55,834 nt of DNA, from assembly GCA_000818945.1 (NCBI GenBank), contig KN805389.1:469853-525686 (forward strand), written 5' to 3'. This stretch comes from Schizochytrium sp. CCTCC M209059. Taxonomy: Eukaryota > Sar > Bigyra > Thraustochytrida > Thraustochytriidae. The notes beneath the pieces are model-generated. The model was not told the DNA's origin. It saw nothing but the letters and a program-made list of their open reading frames with translations, and did no database searches. Shown here piece after piece: positions 29,676 through 40,700 of this stretch; within the stretch, counting starts at the first letter, position 1, and each line of letters starts with the position of its first letter. The position numbers and the translations under genes are program-made.

Positions 29676-32339
29676 ATGAGCGAACCCAGAGAAAAAGTGC
29701 AAGATTTTGACGTGAGCACGGGCAATGCGGGCGATGCGGTCGATGCGTCATGGGAGGTGGTGAATGTCGCCTCATTCACGCACGCCCAAGAATCGGACAT
29801 TTTCTCCGTGAACTTTATGAACCAAGAAGAAGAAGAAGAAGAAGAAGAAGAAGAAGAAGAAGAAGAAGAAGAAGAAGGAGCCGAGACTTTTGCCAAGGAG
29901 AGCCCCAAAGATGAGCAGAGTGTCTCAAGCGACCACGGTCACGACTGCCGCCAAGTCAGGGAGGATGGAGTCTCGAGCAGTAACGCGCCTGCAGTACAGC
30001 CTCAAGTGGAATACGCTCAAGGAGACCAAGCTACTCCCTGTGACGATTATAAGGACAACGACGGCAGTGCGGATGAGCATGTTACTGAATCCGAGAATGC
30101 GCTCGAGGACCGCAGTCAAATGCAGCAAGAGGATGCAGACGACATAGCCGCGGAGGTCGCTCTTGCCGCCGCAGACGCTGCCGAATCTGACAGCGAGTCA
30201 CTCAGTTCCTCGGAGAAAGACTCCCTCTCCGAAGCTGAACCAGGCTCAGACTTTGATGTCGAAAAGTCTATTTCGGATGCCCAAGCGGAACTTGCGCGCG
30301 ATCGCTCCGCGTCTTCCTCCTCCGAAGACTCCATGGTCTCTTCAAGCTCCTCCTCCTCCTCCTCGTCATCGTCGTCGTCGTCTTCGAATGCTTCGTCCAC
30401 GTCGAATGCTTCATCCGCGTCAAAAAGTTCAGTTGAAGACGACTCGCATGCCGTGGATCTCGACATCGCAGCCGCCAAAGCCGCAAATTTGGAAAAAAGA
30501 ACCGCCAAAAAAATTTGGAGGCAAGCCATCAGCCGGGTGGCCTCTATCGGTCCTTGGCTCAAGTTTCCTTCCCGGAACTGTTCAAGCAACGAATACTTGG
30601 TCGGGAGGTCTGGGCTCTGTTTAGCTCTTGGAAAAACCGCAGTGGACTCTTATGAACTTTGCTGGTCGTCGGCATTCACTAAAGAAAACGCGTGCTCGTT
30701 CGAGCAAGGCCCAAGCAATGATCCTGGCAGCGTAGTTTTGAAGTGGCCTGCGGGGTATCTCATTCTGTCTGTGAGCGATGCTTCCCATAACTACTCTGAG
30801 ACTTTTCTCCTTCGCGAGCTTTCCCCGCGTAACATTGATGTCTCGGTAACCGACGATGTTCGCGAGGCCACGGAGCTACAGTTCTTCCACAGTGGTCAAA
30901 GAGCCCATTTCTATATGTGCCTCGAAAGAAGGCAAGTGGTCGGATGTTATTTGACGGATCAGGTCGGTGCTGGCCCTGTGGAGCTTCTGACCAGTCCCTT
31001 TGCCAGTCCTTTTGTTGTAGACAACGGGCGCCCCACGCATGCTTCTTTTGATGCTATGCCGCAGCAATTTGCAAGTGAAGGCACGAAGCCTCTGGTATTG
31101 AAGGTTTGCTCGTCATCACCCGCAAGAGAGCGCAGAGGCCGCAGCTGCCTTCAACGTGTGTGTAAGGCTGTTTCAAAGGGCGTCCTCGGGCAAATGCTCT
31201 TTGGCATTGTAATAGCGCTTCTTTTCCAAAACCTTACTGTCTGCTTTTTCGACGAGAACATCCCGAAGGAAGAAGCACCGAAGGTGCGCAGGATCTCCAG
31301 CTTTCCGTACGCAAATGATGGCGAAACGATTATTTTCAAGCATAGCGACTGGGCAAAGTCACCCGTGGTTGCAGCCTATGCGTCGACAGCCACAGTCCAT
31401 GCTGGCTATCTTCTTTTTGGCTCTCAAGGTCGATTTGTGGTTCGCCGCGTCGAGTCCCTGACCCAATTTCTGTGCTCGGCGCACACCTTTGGCATCGACC
31501 CTAACCTGGCCGAAGCCATGGCTACACATGACCATCGCACTCATGAATGTCGCTTTGTTGACTCTCTCGACCCCACGTTGCCTGAAAAATGGAGCGGCAA
31601 GCCTTGGACGCATCTTTGCCATCTGAATGAAGCATGCACATCACCTGACGCAGGTCGTGTGCGTTTTGGCAACTCGGCGCGCTGGATCTCAGAGCAAGTC
31701 GATGGAGGCGACTCATTCAATTGCACGGGAGAATTCTTTGGAGCTTCGCTGCAGGGAGCCAACGATTCGGTATCGTGCGACTTTCAATCCACCAATCTTG
31801 CCTTTTCCCAGGATGGCTTTCTGCCGCTGTGCCGTGAATTCTCAGAGTGTCTCGTGCGGAACGTTGCGGGTTTGGTGCGATACGGCATCAATGGTAAATA
31901 TGTTTTCCGCCATGTCGGTCCTGGAACAGAATTTCGATGCGTGAATTCCTTTTTCGGACACGATCCGGCGCATGGCGTGGAGAAGCGCTGCGATTTCAAG
32001 CAGGACCCGCAAAGTGCTCCTCATCAGCAAGAGTCTGATGACGAGGAAGAGCTGATGGCCCTACGCGCCAAGCTTGTATTGTATAAAGAAGAATCTGCCG
32101 CGTCCGCGATTATGATCGAGGAACTCCTCGCTCGGACCGCAGAGCTTGAGTCCGCCTTGGCGTCCAAGGTTGACGGCAAAGGAAGAACCAAGGGAAAAGA
32201 GAAGAAATCCAACGACAAAAGTCACGGAGACAAGAAGGCTGGTGGCAAGGACAAGAACAGCAAGAAGCACGGTAAAGATAAGAGCGGGAAACATCACAAG
32301 CATGGCAAGGGTGGGCACGACAAGAAGAAAGGGAAGTAA
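29676..32339 (+). CDS. Acidic single-pass membrane protein with cysteine/VRYG-type repeats
   Basis: An 887-residue protein not recognised as a named family. Residues 1-270 are acidic and disordered, with poly-Glu (GAA repeat at 29825-29877) and poly-Ser runs. Residues 270-480 form a first folded region. A hydrophobic segment near 505-527 (FGIVIALLFQNLTVCFF) is a likely membrane anchor. After it come about three repeats with the pattern V-R-F/Y-G-x-x-G-R/K-Y/F-V-x-R-x-V, then F-x-C-x-x-x-x-F-G-x-D-P and a final C-x-F; the best copy is LVRYGINGKYVFRHVGPG with RCVNSFFGHDPAHGVEKRC. This resembles secreted VRYG...C...FGDP...K.C repeats known from bacterial and eukaryotic secreted proteins; that link is from memory and should be tested. 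The C-terminal 60 residues are Lys/His/Gly-rich. Repeats and anchor suggest a type II topology with repeats outside or in the lumen. Confidence 0.75.
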   Translation: MSEPREKVQDFDVSTGNAGDAVDASWEVVNVASFTHAQESDIFSVNFMNQEEEEEEEEEEEEEEEEEGAETFAKESPKDEQSVSSDHGHDCRQVREDGVSSSNAPAVQPQVEYAQGDQATPCDDYKDNDGSADEHVTESENALEDRSQMQQEDADDIAAEVALAAADAAESDSESLSSSEKDSLSEAEPGSDFDVEKSISDAQAELARDRSASSSSEDSMVSSSSSSSSSSSSSSSSNASSTSNASSASKSSVEDDSHAVDLDIAAAKAANLEKRTAKKIWRQAISRVASIGPWLKFPSRNCSSNEYLVGRSGLCLALGKTAVDSYELCWSSAFTKENACSFEQGPSNDPGSVVLKWPAGYLILSVSDASHNYSETFLLRELSPRNIDVSVTDDVREATELQFFHSGQRAHFYMCLERRQVVGCYLTDQVGAGPVELLTSPFASPFVVDNGRPTHASFDAMPQQFASEGTKPLVLKVCSSSPARERRGRSCLQRVCKAVSKGVLGQMLFGIVIALLFQNLTVCFFDENIPKEEAPKVRRISSFPYANDGETIIFKHSDWAKSPVVAAYASTATVHAGYLLFGSQGRFVVRRVESLTQFLCSAHTFGIDPNLAEAMATHDHRTHECRFVDSLDPTLPEKWSGKPWTHLCHLNEACTSPDAGRVRFGNSARWISEQVDGGDSFNCTGEFFGASLQGANDSVSCDFQSTNLAFSQDGFLPLCREFSECLVRNVAGLVRYGINGKYVFRHVGPGTEFRCVNSFFGHDPAHGVEKRCDFKQDPQSAPHQQESDDEEELMALRAKLVLYKEESAASAIMIEELLARTAELESALASKVDGKGRTKGKEKKSNDKSHGDKKAGGKDKNSKKHGKDKSGKHHKHGKGGHDKKKGK

Positions 32340-32550
32340 GGGCTCAGTTTCTGTTTCTAAGGCACGATGCAGCTGACCCGCTCTCAAGAGAACTTCGCGT
32401 GTCCCCGCCACAAGTTAAACATGGTGAGCGAGTGCTCAAGTGTGTACGTAATAGCGCTGTTCCTATAAATAAACTCACAGCTAGGCCCTAGGCCTAGCTG
32501 AATATCGTTATTCACCATCAGATAAAATTTGTTACAAATCAGTCTCGATC

Positions 32551-33308
32551 TTATACCATTTGTAAGCACATGGCAGGCAGGAGGAGAGAGATGATCAGGG
32601 TAGCGATGCCTTGCGATTGGGCTGCGGCGATCTCGTCAGCCTCGACAACGCTGATTTCTGCTCCAGGAACTGCATGTGAAACCATGAGGAGATCTAACAA
32701 AGGAGGAAGGATGCCGAAACCAAGACCAATTGTTCCGATGATGAATAGAAGGTTCACTGTACAAACTGCGTATGCAGCCGATTCAGCGGCGCAGAGCTCG
32801 CGAAGCGCTGTGAAGTTGATCTCTGGCCTCGTACGATCCTTGGATCCCATAACCTGCAAACTTGTGGGCGTGCGTTCTTTGCGTGCGTTGAATAGCAATT
32901 CTTCTTGCGACTTTGCCAAGGAATTGTAGGCGCGTACGAGGAGCATTGCGCACGTGACCCCGACCACGCCTACCAAGGTCATATGCTGTGCGCATGGTTT
33001 TCTATCATTGTCAGCCTTGCCTTTTCTGTTTGTCTTTCTTTGAAGGTGGAATTCCGTGGTTTGTGGTTTGAGACGTCTTGCATGCCGCCTCGAAAAGCCC
33101 CGTACTCACGTACCTTGTCTGGATTGACCCCAAAGAGCGCCGAGGCGTACACGTGCGCGGGCGCCGAGACTGCGACGCAGGCGAGTGTCCCACCGCAAGC
33201 CCATCTCGTCGCCACTTCGGCCGGCCCGGCCCCTCGTTTCTGAGGCGTCGGGAACTCGCGCAGCACCGCGTCCAGGCCGCACGACTCGCTCTTGCGTGCG
33301 CGAACCAT
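32551..33308 (-). CDS. TRAP-gamma-like (SSR3) ER membrane protein, two exons
   Basis: Exon 1 is 33308-33114 (65 codons, ending FGVNPDK) and exon 2 is 32985-32551. The intron 33113-32986 (128 nt) starts GTACGTGAGT and ends GCGCACAG; the join is phase 0 and yields 209 residues. There are four hydrophobic segments: about residues 35-60, 66-87, 138-160 and 190-209. The layout matches translocon-associated protein gamma (human 185 residues): two N-terminal membrane segments joined by a short loop with MTLV, a basic cytosolic stretch, then a C-terminal pair. Similarity of MTLVGVVGVTC to the TRAP-gamma segment after the first helix, and of the helix beginning FTALRELCAAESAAY, supports this, but identity is low. 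TRAP binds the Sec61 channel and assists insertion. Without the first exon the protein would lack one membrane segment. Confidence 0.55.
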
Positions 33309-34037
33309 GCTTGCGCGCAGCCAGACTCTTGCCGATTTGCGCAAGCTCAGCCCTGTTGTCTCTCTCCTCTCGTCGGCAGCGGGGCTGGGCTGAGCTGAGG
33401 CCCGCTGCCGGTCGGCCGTGCCCAACGGACTTTCTTGCTTCTCTGTCACATATGTACGTATACGTACGTATGTATACACGAGCGCCAAGAAAGAAGAAGA
33501 CGTGCGCTCTCACCTCTGCCACCGCTATGCAGAGCTCTTTGCCCTGCACGCGCGCTCTCGCGCGACCAAGACTGCGTGCGCCTGCAGACAACGCCTTGTG
33601 AGAGACGATGACCGAGCCGAGTCGAGTACGCTCCCGGCCGCCCCTCGTGGGTCTTCACGCGAGGATGGATCGCCGCGTCTCCGGCTTTCGCTGTTCGCTG
33701 CTGCGCCCTTCTTTCTCTCTCTTTGCTTGGGCATCATTCCAGGCCCGGGCCTAGCTGGGCCTAGGCCCTCTCCTAGTGGGCCTCTTCTTCATTGGCTCAC
33801 ACGCCTCGATCGATCACAGCGCGCACAGACAGCAAAGGCACTGCAGATCCCGATCGAGAGGCCCGCGCGCCACAGCACGCGGCGACGCGGCCCCGAGCTC
33901 TCACGCGCGAGCGAGGCCGAGGCGCGGAGAGCGGACGTCTTCGCGCGCGCGGAGCGGAACCCAGGCGGCCGGCACTGGAGGCGGCGGCGGCGGCGGCAGC
34001 GGCGGCGGCGGAGGTCGCGGCGGCGACGGCGGCAGCC
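33309..34037. promoter_or_regulatory. Divergent leader between the TRAP-gamma-like and MMS19 genes
   Basis: A 729-base interval. It has TACGTATACGTACGTATGTATA-like alternating sequence near 33453-33475 and a cluster of GGGCCTAGGCCC-like palindromes at 33740-33785. The 3' part is a very GC-rich MMS19 leader with GGC repeats just before the ATG. Open frames here lack domains. Confidence 0.45.
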
Positions 34038-37000
34038 ATGACGACGGAAATGCTCAGCGAGGCGGCGCTCCCGCGCGCGCTCGAGATGTTCTGCGCGGCG
34101 GAGAGCTCCGACGACGACCGGGCAGAGGGTCTGAACGTGATCCTGGTCCAGCTGCACAGAGGCGTCGGCGGAACGCTCAATGAGCTCATCGCCGGCGGAC
34201 TCAGACCGTACCTGACGCACGAGGACGGCTATGTACGCATGCGCGGGACCAAACTCCTCGCGCAGGTCATCCAGCGACTCCCCGACCTCAAGCTCGATGC
34301 CAAAATGGTGCGCGCTCTCGTTCGCTTCCTTGTCGACCGCTACGCGTCGGACTTTGATAGCTCTGGGCCGTGTCTATCCACGCTGCGAGCGCTCCTCGAA
34401 ATGCACGAGTCCAACTTCCCCTCAGACGAGATGCTCGGCGAAATGGTGCGCGCCATTCTCACTGCTCATCACGTCCCCTCACTGTCCCAGTCTCTCCGGC
34501 ACAATGTGTACCAAATTCTGCAAAATCTCGTAGACAAAGAGCGCTTCGCGGCGGCGCTCCGCGCCCAGTTTGAGGGATCGCGCGTGGTCAATGCCTTCAC
34601 CGAGGCCATGGAGGGCGAAAAGGACCCTCGCTGCCTTCTTGTTTCCCTTCGCGTTGTCGCTGCGCTTCTTCGCGACGACGCCCTTCTTTTTGCGTCTCCT
34701 CAGTCTGAGCTCGAGGCTGTGCAGCGCGCCTTTGATGTGACCTGCGTGTATTTCCCCATTGTCTTTCGCCCGCCGGCCAACGATCCCTTCAACATCAAAG
34801 CCGAGGACCTCTGGGCGGCCCTTCATGCCGTTTTCACGTGCCACTTTGGTATGGCTGAACACGTTATTAGCATGCTGATGGACAAACTTAACCTTACAGC
34901 CCCTGACGCCGCGGCAGCCAAGGTCGATTCACTCAAGACCCTTCAGGTCTGCCTCGTAGCCTATGGCGTCGCTAATGTGTCCGAGTTCTTGCCATCTCTA
35001 CGGCGCGTGCTCGTCCGTCTCGTCGTAGAAGCAGACGAGGCCAGCATCGCGGATGAGGCGGTCGCTACTACGCGCTGCATTACTGCTGCCGTCTCCAAGC
35101 TCGAAGACATTCGCCTTGCGTCCCTGCCAGGGGCAGGCGAAGGTGCTTCGGCGGAGACCAACGATGATGGCCCGACGCCTTGGGCACTCTTTGTTGTCCC
35201 CACTGTCGAGGAGGCTGTCACCTCTGTGGGCCAGGTCGTAGACTCTATGCGAGGTCGTGCCTCGGGCAAGCTGCTTGCTTGCATCGCCCAGTCGAGCGCG
35301 CTTGGACTTCGCCTCGTCGCGGAAAACGCACTCCCTGTGCTGCGCAAGTGGTGCGTCCGGCCCGATGCTTCCGAAACGCAGCGCGCGGCTTCCTTCGATC
35401 TCATTCTGCAAATTGTTCGCGGGATTGATCGCGATGTTGCCTATCAAGAGGAGCATCGGCCCATGCAAGCGGACAAGATCGAAATCATTCTGGCGCTTGA
35501 AATGGACGAGCTCAAACGAATGCGGAGCGTCATGGATCAAGATGAGGGCACCGGTCCGAGCGAGGGTGCCTCTGCGGCGGCATCGCGCCGTATTGCTGTA
35601 AAAACCCTCTGCGAGCTCATCATGCGCCCGCCCTCGCCTCTTCTCAGCCAGGATCAGGTCGCTACGGTCCTTGATGCCTGGGCGGACCTCATCATCGAGG
35701 CTGGCGAGAAAGACGAGGAAGACGTCGGAGATACCTGTCTCAAGGCATTTGTAGAGACTGGCAGTCACCGCGCTGGTTGCGCCGAGCACATTTGCTCACG
35801 CGTTCTCAGCGCTCTGGAACAAGCAGGCCGCGTTGACGCGCTGGCCTCACTGTGTGCCATCCCACAGGTCTTTGAAGCCGCGTTGCCGCGCCTTCTTCGG
35901 TCCCAAGATCGACCTATTGAGGAGACATTTGCCGTGGTCTCTGGCATCGTTGAGGCCAACAAGTCATACAAGGAGGGCATGACCCAGTGCTGCCTTCCAC
36001 TTGATGGAGACGCCCTCGTGCCCATGATATTGTCATACCTCGAGCAAGGCCAGGTTCTGGTACCGGCTGGCATCAAGATCCTTGGCACCGTGTCGCGTAG
36101 CGTAGACGCGGACGTCCAAGCACAGCTCGCAAGCCACATGATTAGCAAGTTCGTCCTCGCCGATGATGCATCTCGCAATCTCGAGTCAACAATGCCGGCC
36201 ATTCTTGCTGTACTAGGAGGCGTGCGCCCCGAGGTCGCACGAGACCTCGACACGGCCGTAGTGCCCGTCTTGGAGGCGGCTGCAGTACAGCGCAAGGACC
36301 TCGATGCCAAGACGGCGCGCGCAGCCAGCGAGTGCCTTGCTTCGTTGCTCAATAAATTTGACGATGCACGCGATGGAATTGTCACGGAGGTCTCTCAGCG
36401 TCTCTTCCAGGGCGCACAGGCGGGATCTGTTCAGCATTTGGCAGCGCTCACGCCCGTCACCAAAGCACTCGTGATGCGTGCGCATCCGCTGGCAGCTTCG
36501 CTCTCGGACGGCGTCCTGGAGATTCTGTCTACGGTGCCGGAGACTAGCACGGAATCGCTTACCTTGGCTGCGCAGCACTTTGGGGTGGTTATTGCCCCCG
36601 ATGCGCATGTGCTCAACAAGGCAAGTTTCGCTGTCGAGCGTCTCTTTTTCCAGCAGCGTTTCTTTGCAAAGTACTTTCCGCTTGTGCGGGACAGGGTGAC
36701 GGCCGCTGCCCCAGATTCACCCCGTTATCACTTTTATTTGCTCGCTGCTGTGCAATTGATCGAGCACGTGCCACGAGCGGTAATGTTGCAGGACGCGACG
36801 CTTTCCTTTCTCACTCGTGCGTTGCAGGACCCTGGTCTTGACGTGAAGACCTCGGCGCTTGCCTCAATTAGCGTGCTTATCGAAGACAATGTCCAAAAGG
36901 CCGAACCTTTGCTCTCGACCATTATTCCGCTCCTACTGGATCTCTCTGTCTACAAGCCTGGTCTTCTCGCGCGGAATCGAGCTCTTGCCATCGATACTCT

Positions 37001-37154
37001 CATGGCCTTTACGGAGCTCCCTTACAACAAGATTCACACCTTTCGCGCGGAGGTGTCCAAGTCCTTGTCAAAGGCTCTCGATGATCCCAAGCGCGCCGTT
37101 CGCAAACGTGCCGTGGCCTGTCGCAATCGCTGGCTCATTCTGCAAAACATCTAA
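34038..37154 (+). CDS. MMS19: MMS19, cytosolic iron-sulfur assembly targeting factor
   Basis: A 1038-residue HEAT-repeat protein; human MMS19 has 1030. MMS19 acts in the CIA targeting complex, which delivers Fe-S clusters to DNA polymerases, helicases such as XPD, and primase. The N-terminal region matches MMS19_N: LTHEDGYVRMRGTKLLAQVI, and later CVYFPIVFRPPANDPFNIKA followed by EDLWAALHAVF, one of the best conserved blocks of the family. The C-terminal 150 residues match MMS19_C: FLTRALQDPGLDVKTSALAS, then LLSTIIPLLLDLS, and a final LDDPKRAVRKRAVACRNRW. No intron is visible. The start ATG at 34038 (CAGCCATGACG) is chosen because family similarity begins within about 15 residues. The in-frame upstream extension is GC-rich leader. 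Confidence 0.93.
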   Translation: MTTEMLSEAALPRALEMFCAAESSDDDRAEGLNVILVQLHRGVGGTLNELIAGGLRPYLTHEDGYVRMRGTKLLAQVIQRLPDLKLDAKMVRALVRFLVDRYASDFDSSGPCLSTLRALLEMHESNFPSDEMLGEMVRAILTAHHVPSLSQSLRHNVYQILQNLVDKERFAAALRAQFEGSRVVNAFTEAMEGEKDPRCLLVSLRVVAALLRDDALLFASPQSELEAVQRAFDVTCVYFPIVFRPPANDPFNIKAEDLWAALHAVFTCHFGMAEHVISMLMDKLNLTAPDAAAAKVDSLKTLQVCLVAYGVANVSEFLPSLRRVLVRLVVEADEASIADEAVATTRCITAAVSKLEDIRLASLPGAGEGASAETNDDGPTPWALFVVPTVEEAVTSVGQVVDSMRGRASGKLLACIAQSSALGLRLVAENALPVLRKWCVRPDASETQRAASFDLILQIVRGIDRDVAYQEEHRPMQADKIEIILALEMDELKRMRSVMDQDEGTGPSEGASAAASRRIAVKTLCELIMRPPSPLLSQDQVATVLDAWADLIIEAGEKDEEDVGDTCLKAFVETGSHRAGCAEHICSRVLSALEQAGRVDALASLCAIPQVFEAALPRLLRSQDRPIEETFAVVSGIVEANKSYKEGMTQCCLPLDGDALVPMILSYLEQGQVLVPAGIKILGTVSRSVDADVQAQLASHMISKFVLADDASRNLESTMPAILAVLGGVRPEVARDLDTAVVPVLEAAAVQRKDLDAKTARAASECLASLLNKFDDARDGIVTEVSQRLFQGAQAGSVQHLAALTPVTKALVMRAHPLAASLSDGVLEILSTVPETSTESLTLAAQHFGVVIAPDAHVLNKASFAVERLFFQQRFFAKYFPLVRDRVTAAAPDSPRYHFYLLAAVQLIEHVPRAVMLQDATLSFLTRALQDPGLDVKTSALASISVLIEDNVQKAEPLLSTIIPLLLDLSVYKPGLLARNRALAIDTLMAFTELPYNKIHTFRAEVSKSLSKALDDPKRAVRKRAVACRNRWLILQNI

Positions 37155-37761
37155 TCCTTTCATCAACGTATAGTCATGTCCAGTCCTGGTGAGCAGTTTT
37201 CTCAGGCGCGGAGAGGGCCGCTTTCTCTTTTTCAACGAGTACAGACGACGAGTATAGAAATTTTGGAGCTTTTCACTTTTCGATCGAAGATCTTGCGCAG
37301 TTCGGTCGACCTGCTTTGGCCCTTCGCCTTGCACGGCCGCAGGCTTCGGTAGTGCTTAGCTAGCGAAAAGCATGGTCGACTCGCCCCTCGAGCCTTGACT
37401 CGACTCGACTGCGACGCGGCGATGCCAGCAAAAGCTCATTTTCGCAGCCGAGCCGGCCCGCGTGTCCGGGCAGCGCGGGCGGGAGACACGCGGGGGGGCG
37501 GGGGCGGCCCGGCACGGCCTGTCTCGCGCCTGCCCGCCCCACGCAGCGCGAGAGAGAGAGCCCTCGTCTCCTCTTCTCTCCTCTCCTCTTCTCGCCGCAG
37601 CACGGACGGAAACGAAGAGAGCCAAAGCCAAGACGCCAGACGCCAGACGCCAGACGCCAGACGCCAGACGCCAGACGCCAGACGCTGGCACCGGCGGGCG
37701 GAAAGCACGGGTCTGAGCGCAGGCGCAGGCGTAGGCGCAGGGGCGCTTTGTTTTGGGGAAA
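37155..37761. other. Intergenic region and ferlin leader with a 7-bp tandem repeat
   Basis: MMS19 and the ferlin gene are in tandem, so this 607-base region holds the MMS19 3' end and the ferlin promoter and leader. At 37631-37686 the unit CCAGACG is repeated about eight times without interruption. Further GCGCAGGC-like short repeats lie at 37715-37745. No gene is supported. Confidence 0.5.
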
Positions 37762-40700
37762 ATGGCGGAGGATAACTCGCTGCACGCGGCGCGCCGTATC
37801 CGCGTGACCGCCATCGTAAACGTGATCGAAGCGCGACACCTCGCCGGCAAGGACTCGAACGGACTCTCGGACCCCTTTGTACGGGTCACTGTCGCGGGGA
37901 GACGACAAACAACGGAGATACGTCGTAACTCCATCAATGCTACGTGGGACCAAACCTTTACCTTTCAAGACATGGACCTTTCCGTAGAGGAGTTTCAGGC
38001 CGAACTCGTCGTCCTGCAAGTTTTTGACGCAAACGTAATCTTTGCCAACGAGCTCATTGGACAATTTTCCTTCGGACTTGCCAAGGTTCGTAACCAGCCG
38101 CCTCCACACCGCCACCAGGTGTACAGACGGTGGCTCATGCTCACCGACCCCAAGAACCCCCTCGAAGAGCAGGGCTACCTTAAGGTCTCGGTCACTGTGC
38201 TGGGGCCGGGGGATGTGCCACCAGCGCACTCGCGACAAGAGGATTATGCCGGGCTCGTTGCGACCCCACATCAGCAGACTGGCGATGGTGAGCGCGTTCT
38301 TCGCAACCCAGACGTGCGCCGACGCGGGTACAACTTTAGCATCAAGGTTTTTCGAGGCGAAGATCTCGCCGTCACAGACCCATGGAACAACGCGAGCGAC
38401 CCTTTTGTCGTCGTTCGCTTCAACGGTCTCATGGCCCGTACACCGCATCAGCCGCGCACGACGTCTCCAAGCTGGAACCATTTGTTGGTGCTTCCCATCT
38501 TCACACCGTGCTTCAGCAATACCATCGAGATTCAGCTGTTCGACTATGTTAGGGGGCAGCCCGACAGACTCTTGGCGACGCGTCGGCTCGCGTTCACAAG
38601 CTTGCTTGGGCAGTCGTTCCCGCCGTCATGGTACAACTTTTATGGTCGCATGGATGAGGAGCGCGACTCCTCTGGGTGGGTCTGCGACGTGATCCGCTCA
38701 TTCAAGTCAGATCGGGACGCCACAAACTACATGGGTCGCATTCTACTTAGTTTTAATACTGAGCTCACTGACAAGCCCGTTCATATCGATAGACCCTGTC
38801 CTCCGATTAAAGGGCCCAAATCGCAGCCTTTCATCCTCAGCGTTGACGTGTACGAAATCGCAGAACTCGACCTCAGTTTTGGTCGCAAGGTTATGATCGA
38901 GCTTCAGTTCGGCCCGCACAAGCGGCAGTCGGACTGGTGCGCAGTCGGTACCGTGCAGCCTTTGCCGCAAAAGCGCCATTCGGCACGTCAAAGTAACAAC
39001 AATTCGCTTGAGGACGGTCATAGCGAGGAAGACGATGAATATGTTCTTGAACCACACATAAACGGTGTCCTGCTATCCTGCTCGGGAGACAACTCTCACG
39101 AAGAGTTCTCGCATACTGCCTCGAATCCAGCTGCGAGACAAGCTACTCGCAGGGTAATGACATCTAACCCAGCCCAGTTTCGCTCCATCGAGGTCCCGTT
39201 GCCGACACGTGGTTCGGAACCTACAGTACAAGAATGCGCGCAATTCTTCGATGTCATTCTCAATGTGTACGTCAAGGGCATTTTTGGAAGCCCGCAGCGT
39301 GTAGGTTTTTTGCGCTTCAAGGCAATTGATATCATGGGCACGAGTAGCACACCGGAATGGTTTCCAGTTCGCGGCGTCACCAACAAGGCTGGAGCCTCCG
39401 AGACGCCGGCGCAACTTCTCGTTAGCGTTCGTTTCGGCCAAAAGCTTGGGGCGCTCAAGCGACTGCCCATGCAGCCTCCAGCAAGAGAGCGCTTCCAGCT
39501 TCGCGCGCACGTTTACCAGGCTCGCAATCTGCGGGCGACAGACGATCAAGGTCTTGCCAATCCGTACGTGACCATTTCGCTTGCAGGCAAGACTGCGCGT
39601 CTCGCGCGCACGTCTCGCAGCGACAAGCTTGGCGAGGTCTGTGAGATTAACCGGCGCAGCACTGCACAAGTGCTGTCTTCCTTACAATCTTCTCAAACAG
39701 CGACTGGGTCCTCGACAAGCCGTTCCTCAACCGGCGCGGGCAGCAACAACAATCTCGTTGATCCGAGACTAGAGCGCACGAGCGTCGTCGCCTCCACCTT
39801 GAATCCGGTTTGGTATGAAACGATGGTGGTCGACGAGGTCCGCCTTCCTTCGCAGCTCTCCCTTGCACCCGACATAGATATTTGTGTGCAGAGCAAGGTT
39901 GAGGGAGCTCGCGACGAGATCATTGGGCGGGTCAAGTTCCCTGCAGCACTTTGCTCGCTGGAATTTTGGCCAGCGACTAAGCGTCCCCGCTGGCTCCGGC
40001 TGGCGCGAAGTGAACTGACGGCCTTACGGGCGAATCGATCCTTGCAGCAGCCCGTGAGTCTTTTGCAAACGGACGGGAAGATCGGAGTAGAGAGTGAATT
40101 TGAAGCCGAGAGTCAAGCTGGCGACATTCTAATCAAGCTCGAGCTCGTGCCTATTCGCGAAATCAGGGCTTTCCCGCTTTGGGCTCACCGATGGCCCCGG
40201 GTCGTGCCTTGCGAAGTGCACCTCGGTACCGTGGGGCTTCGTCGTCTAGAGGAGTATGGTCTCTTTGGGTCCATCGATCGCCCCTTTTGCGAGGTCATGG
40301 TTCAGAGTATCCCCAACATGCTGGCCCCAAGTGCCATTGCTACTAACGTTGTCGAAGGGCAACCCATTACCAGCGGGGCCACGCAGCCGAATAGCAGCGC
40401 TGTGTCGGGAGGCGTTGCTTCACACCTCAACGAATCCGTTCATTCGCGCTCAATGATGGGAATTACGCGTCGCGGGCGGACTGCTGGGCCCGCAGGGAAT
40501 AATCAGCGCCGAGGATTGGAACGTCGAGGCGGCGGCCAAGGTGCCGGCACGCGCATGTCGACCCCAGGAGGTCCGGGTGTACCTCATGATATTGGACTTG
40601 ACAATGAGGACGGTCTCGAGTCTGGTATCGGACCGGGCGGTCAAGATGGTGACGAGGAGACAAGTCGCCTGATTTCAGGTATGCGGGCATTTGCTTTTCA

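Noticed and set aside
33106..33591. Long minus-strand frame upstream of the TRAP-gamma-like gene
   Set aside because: It is in a different frame from the spliced model and encodes Arg/Ala-rich sequence without domains.
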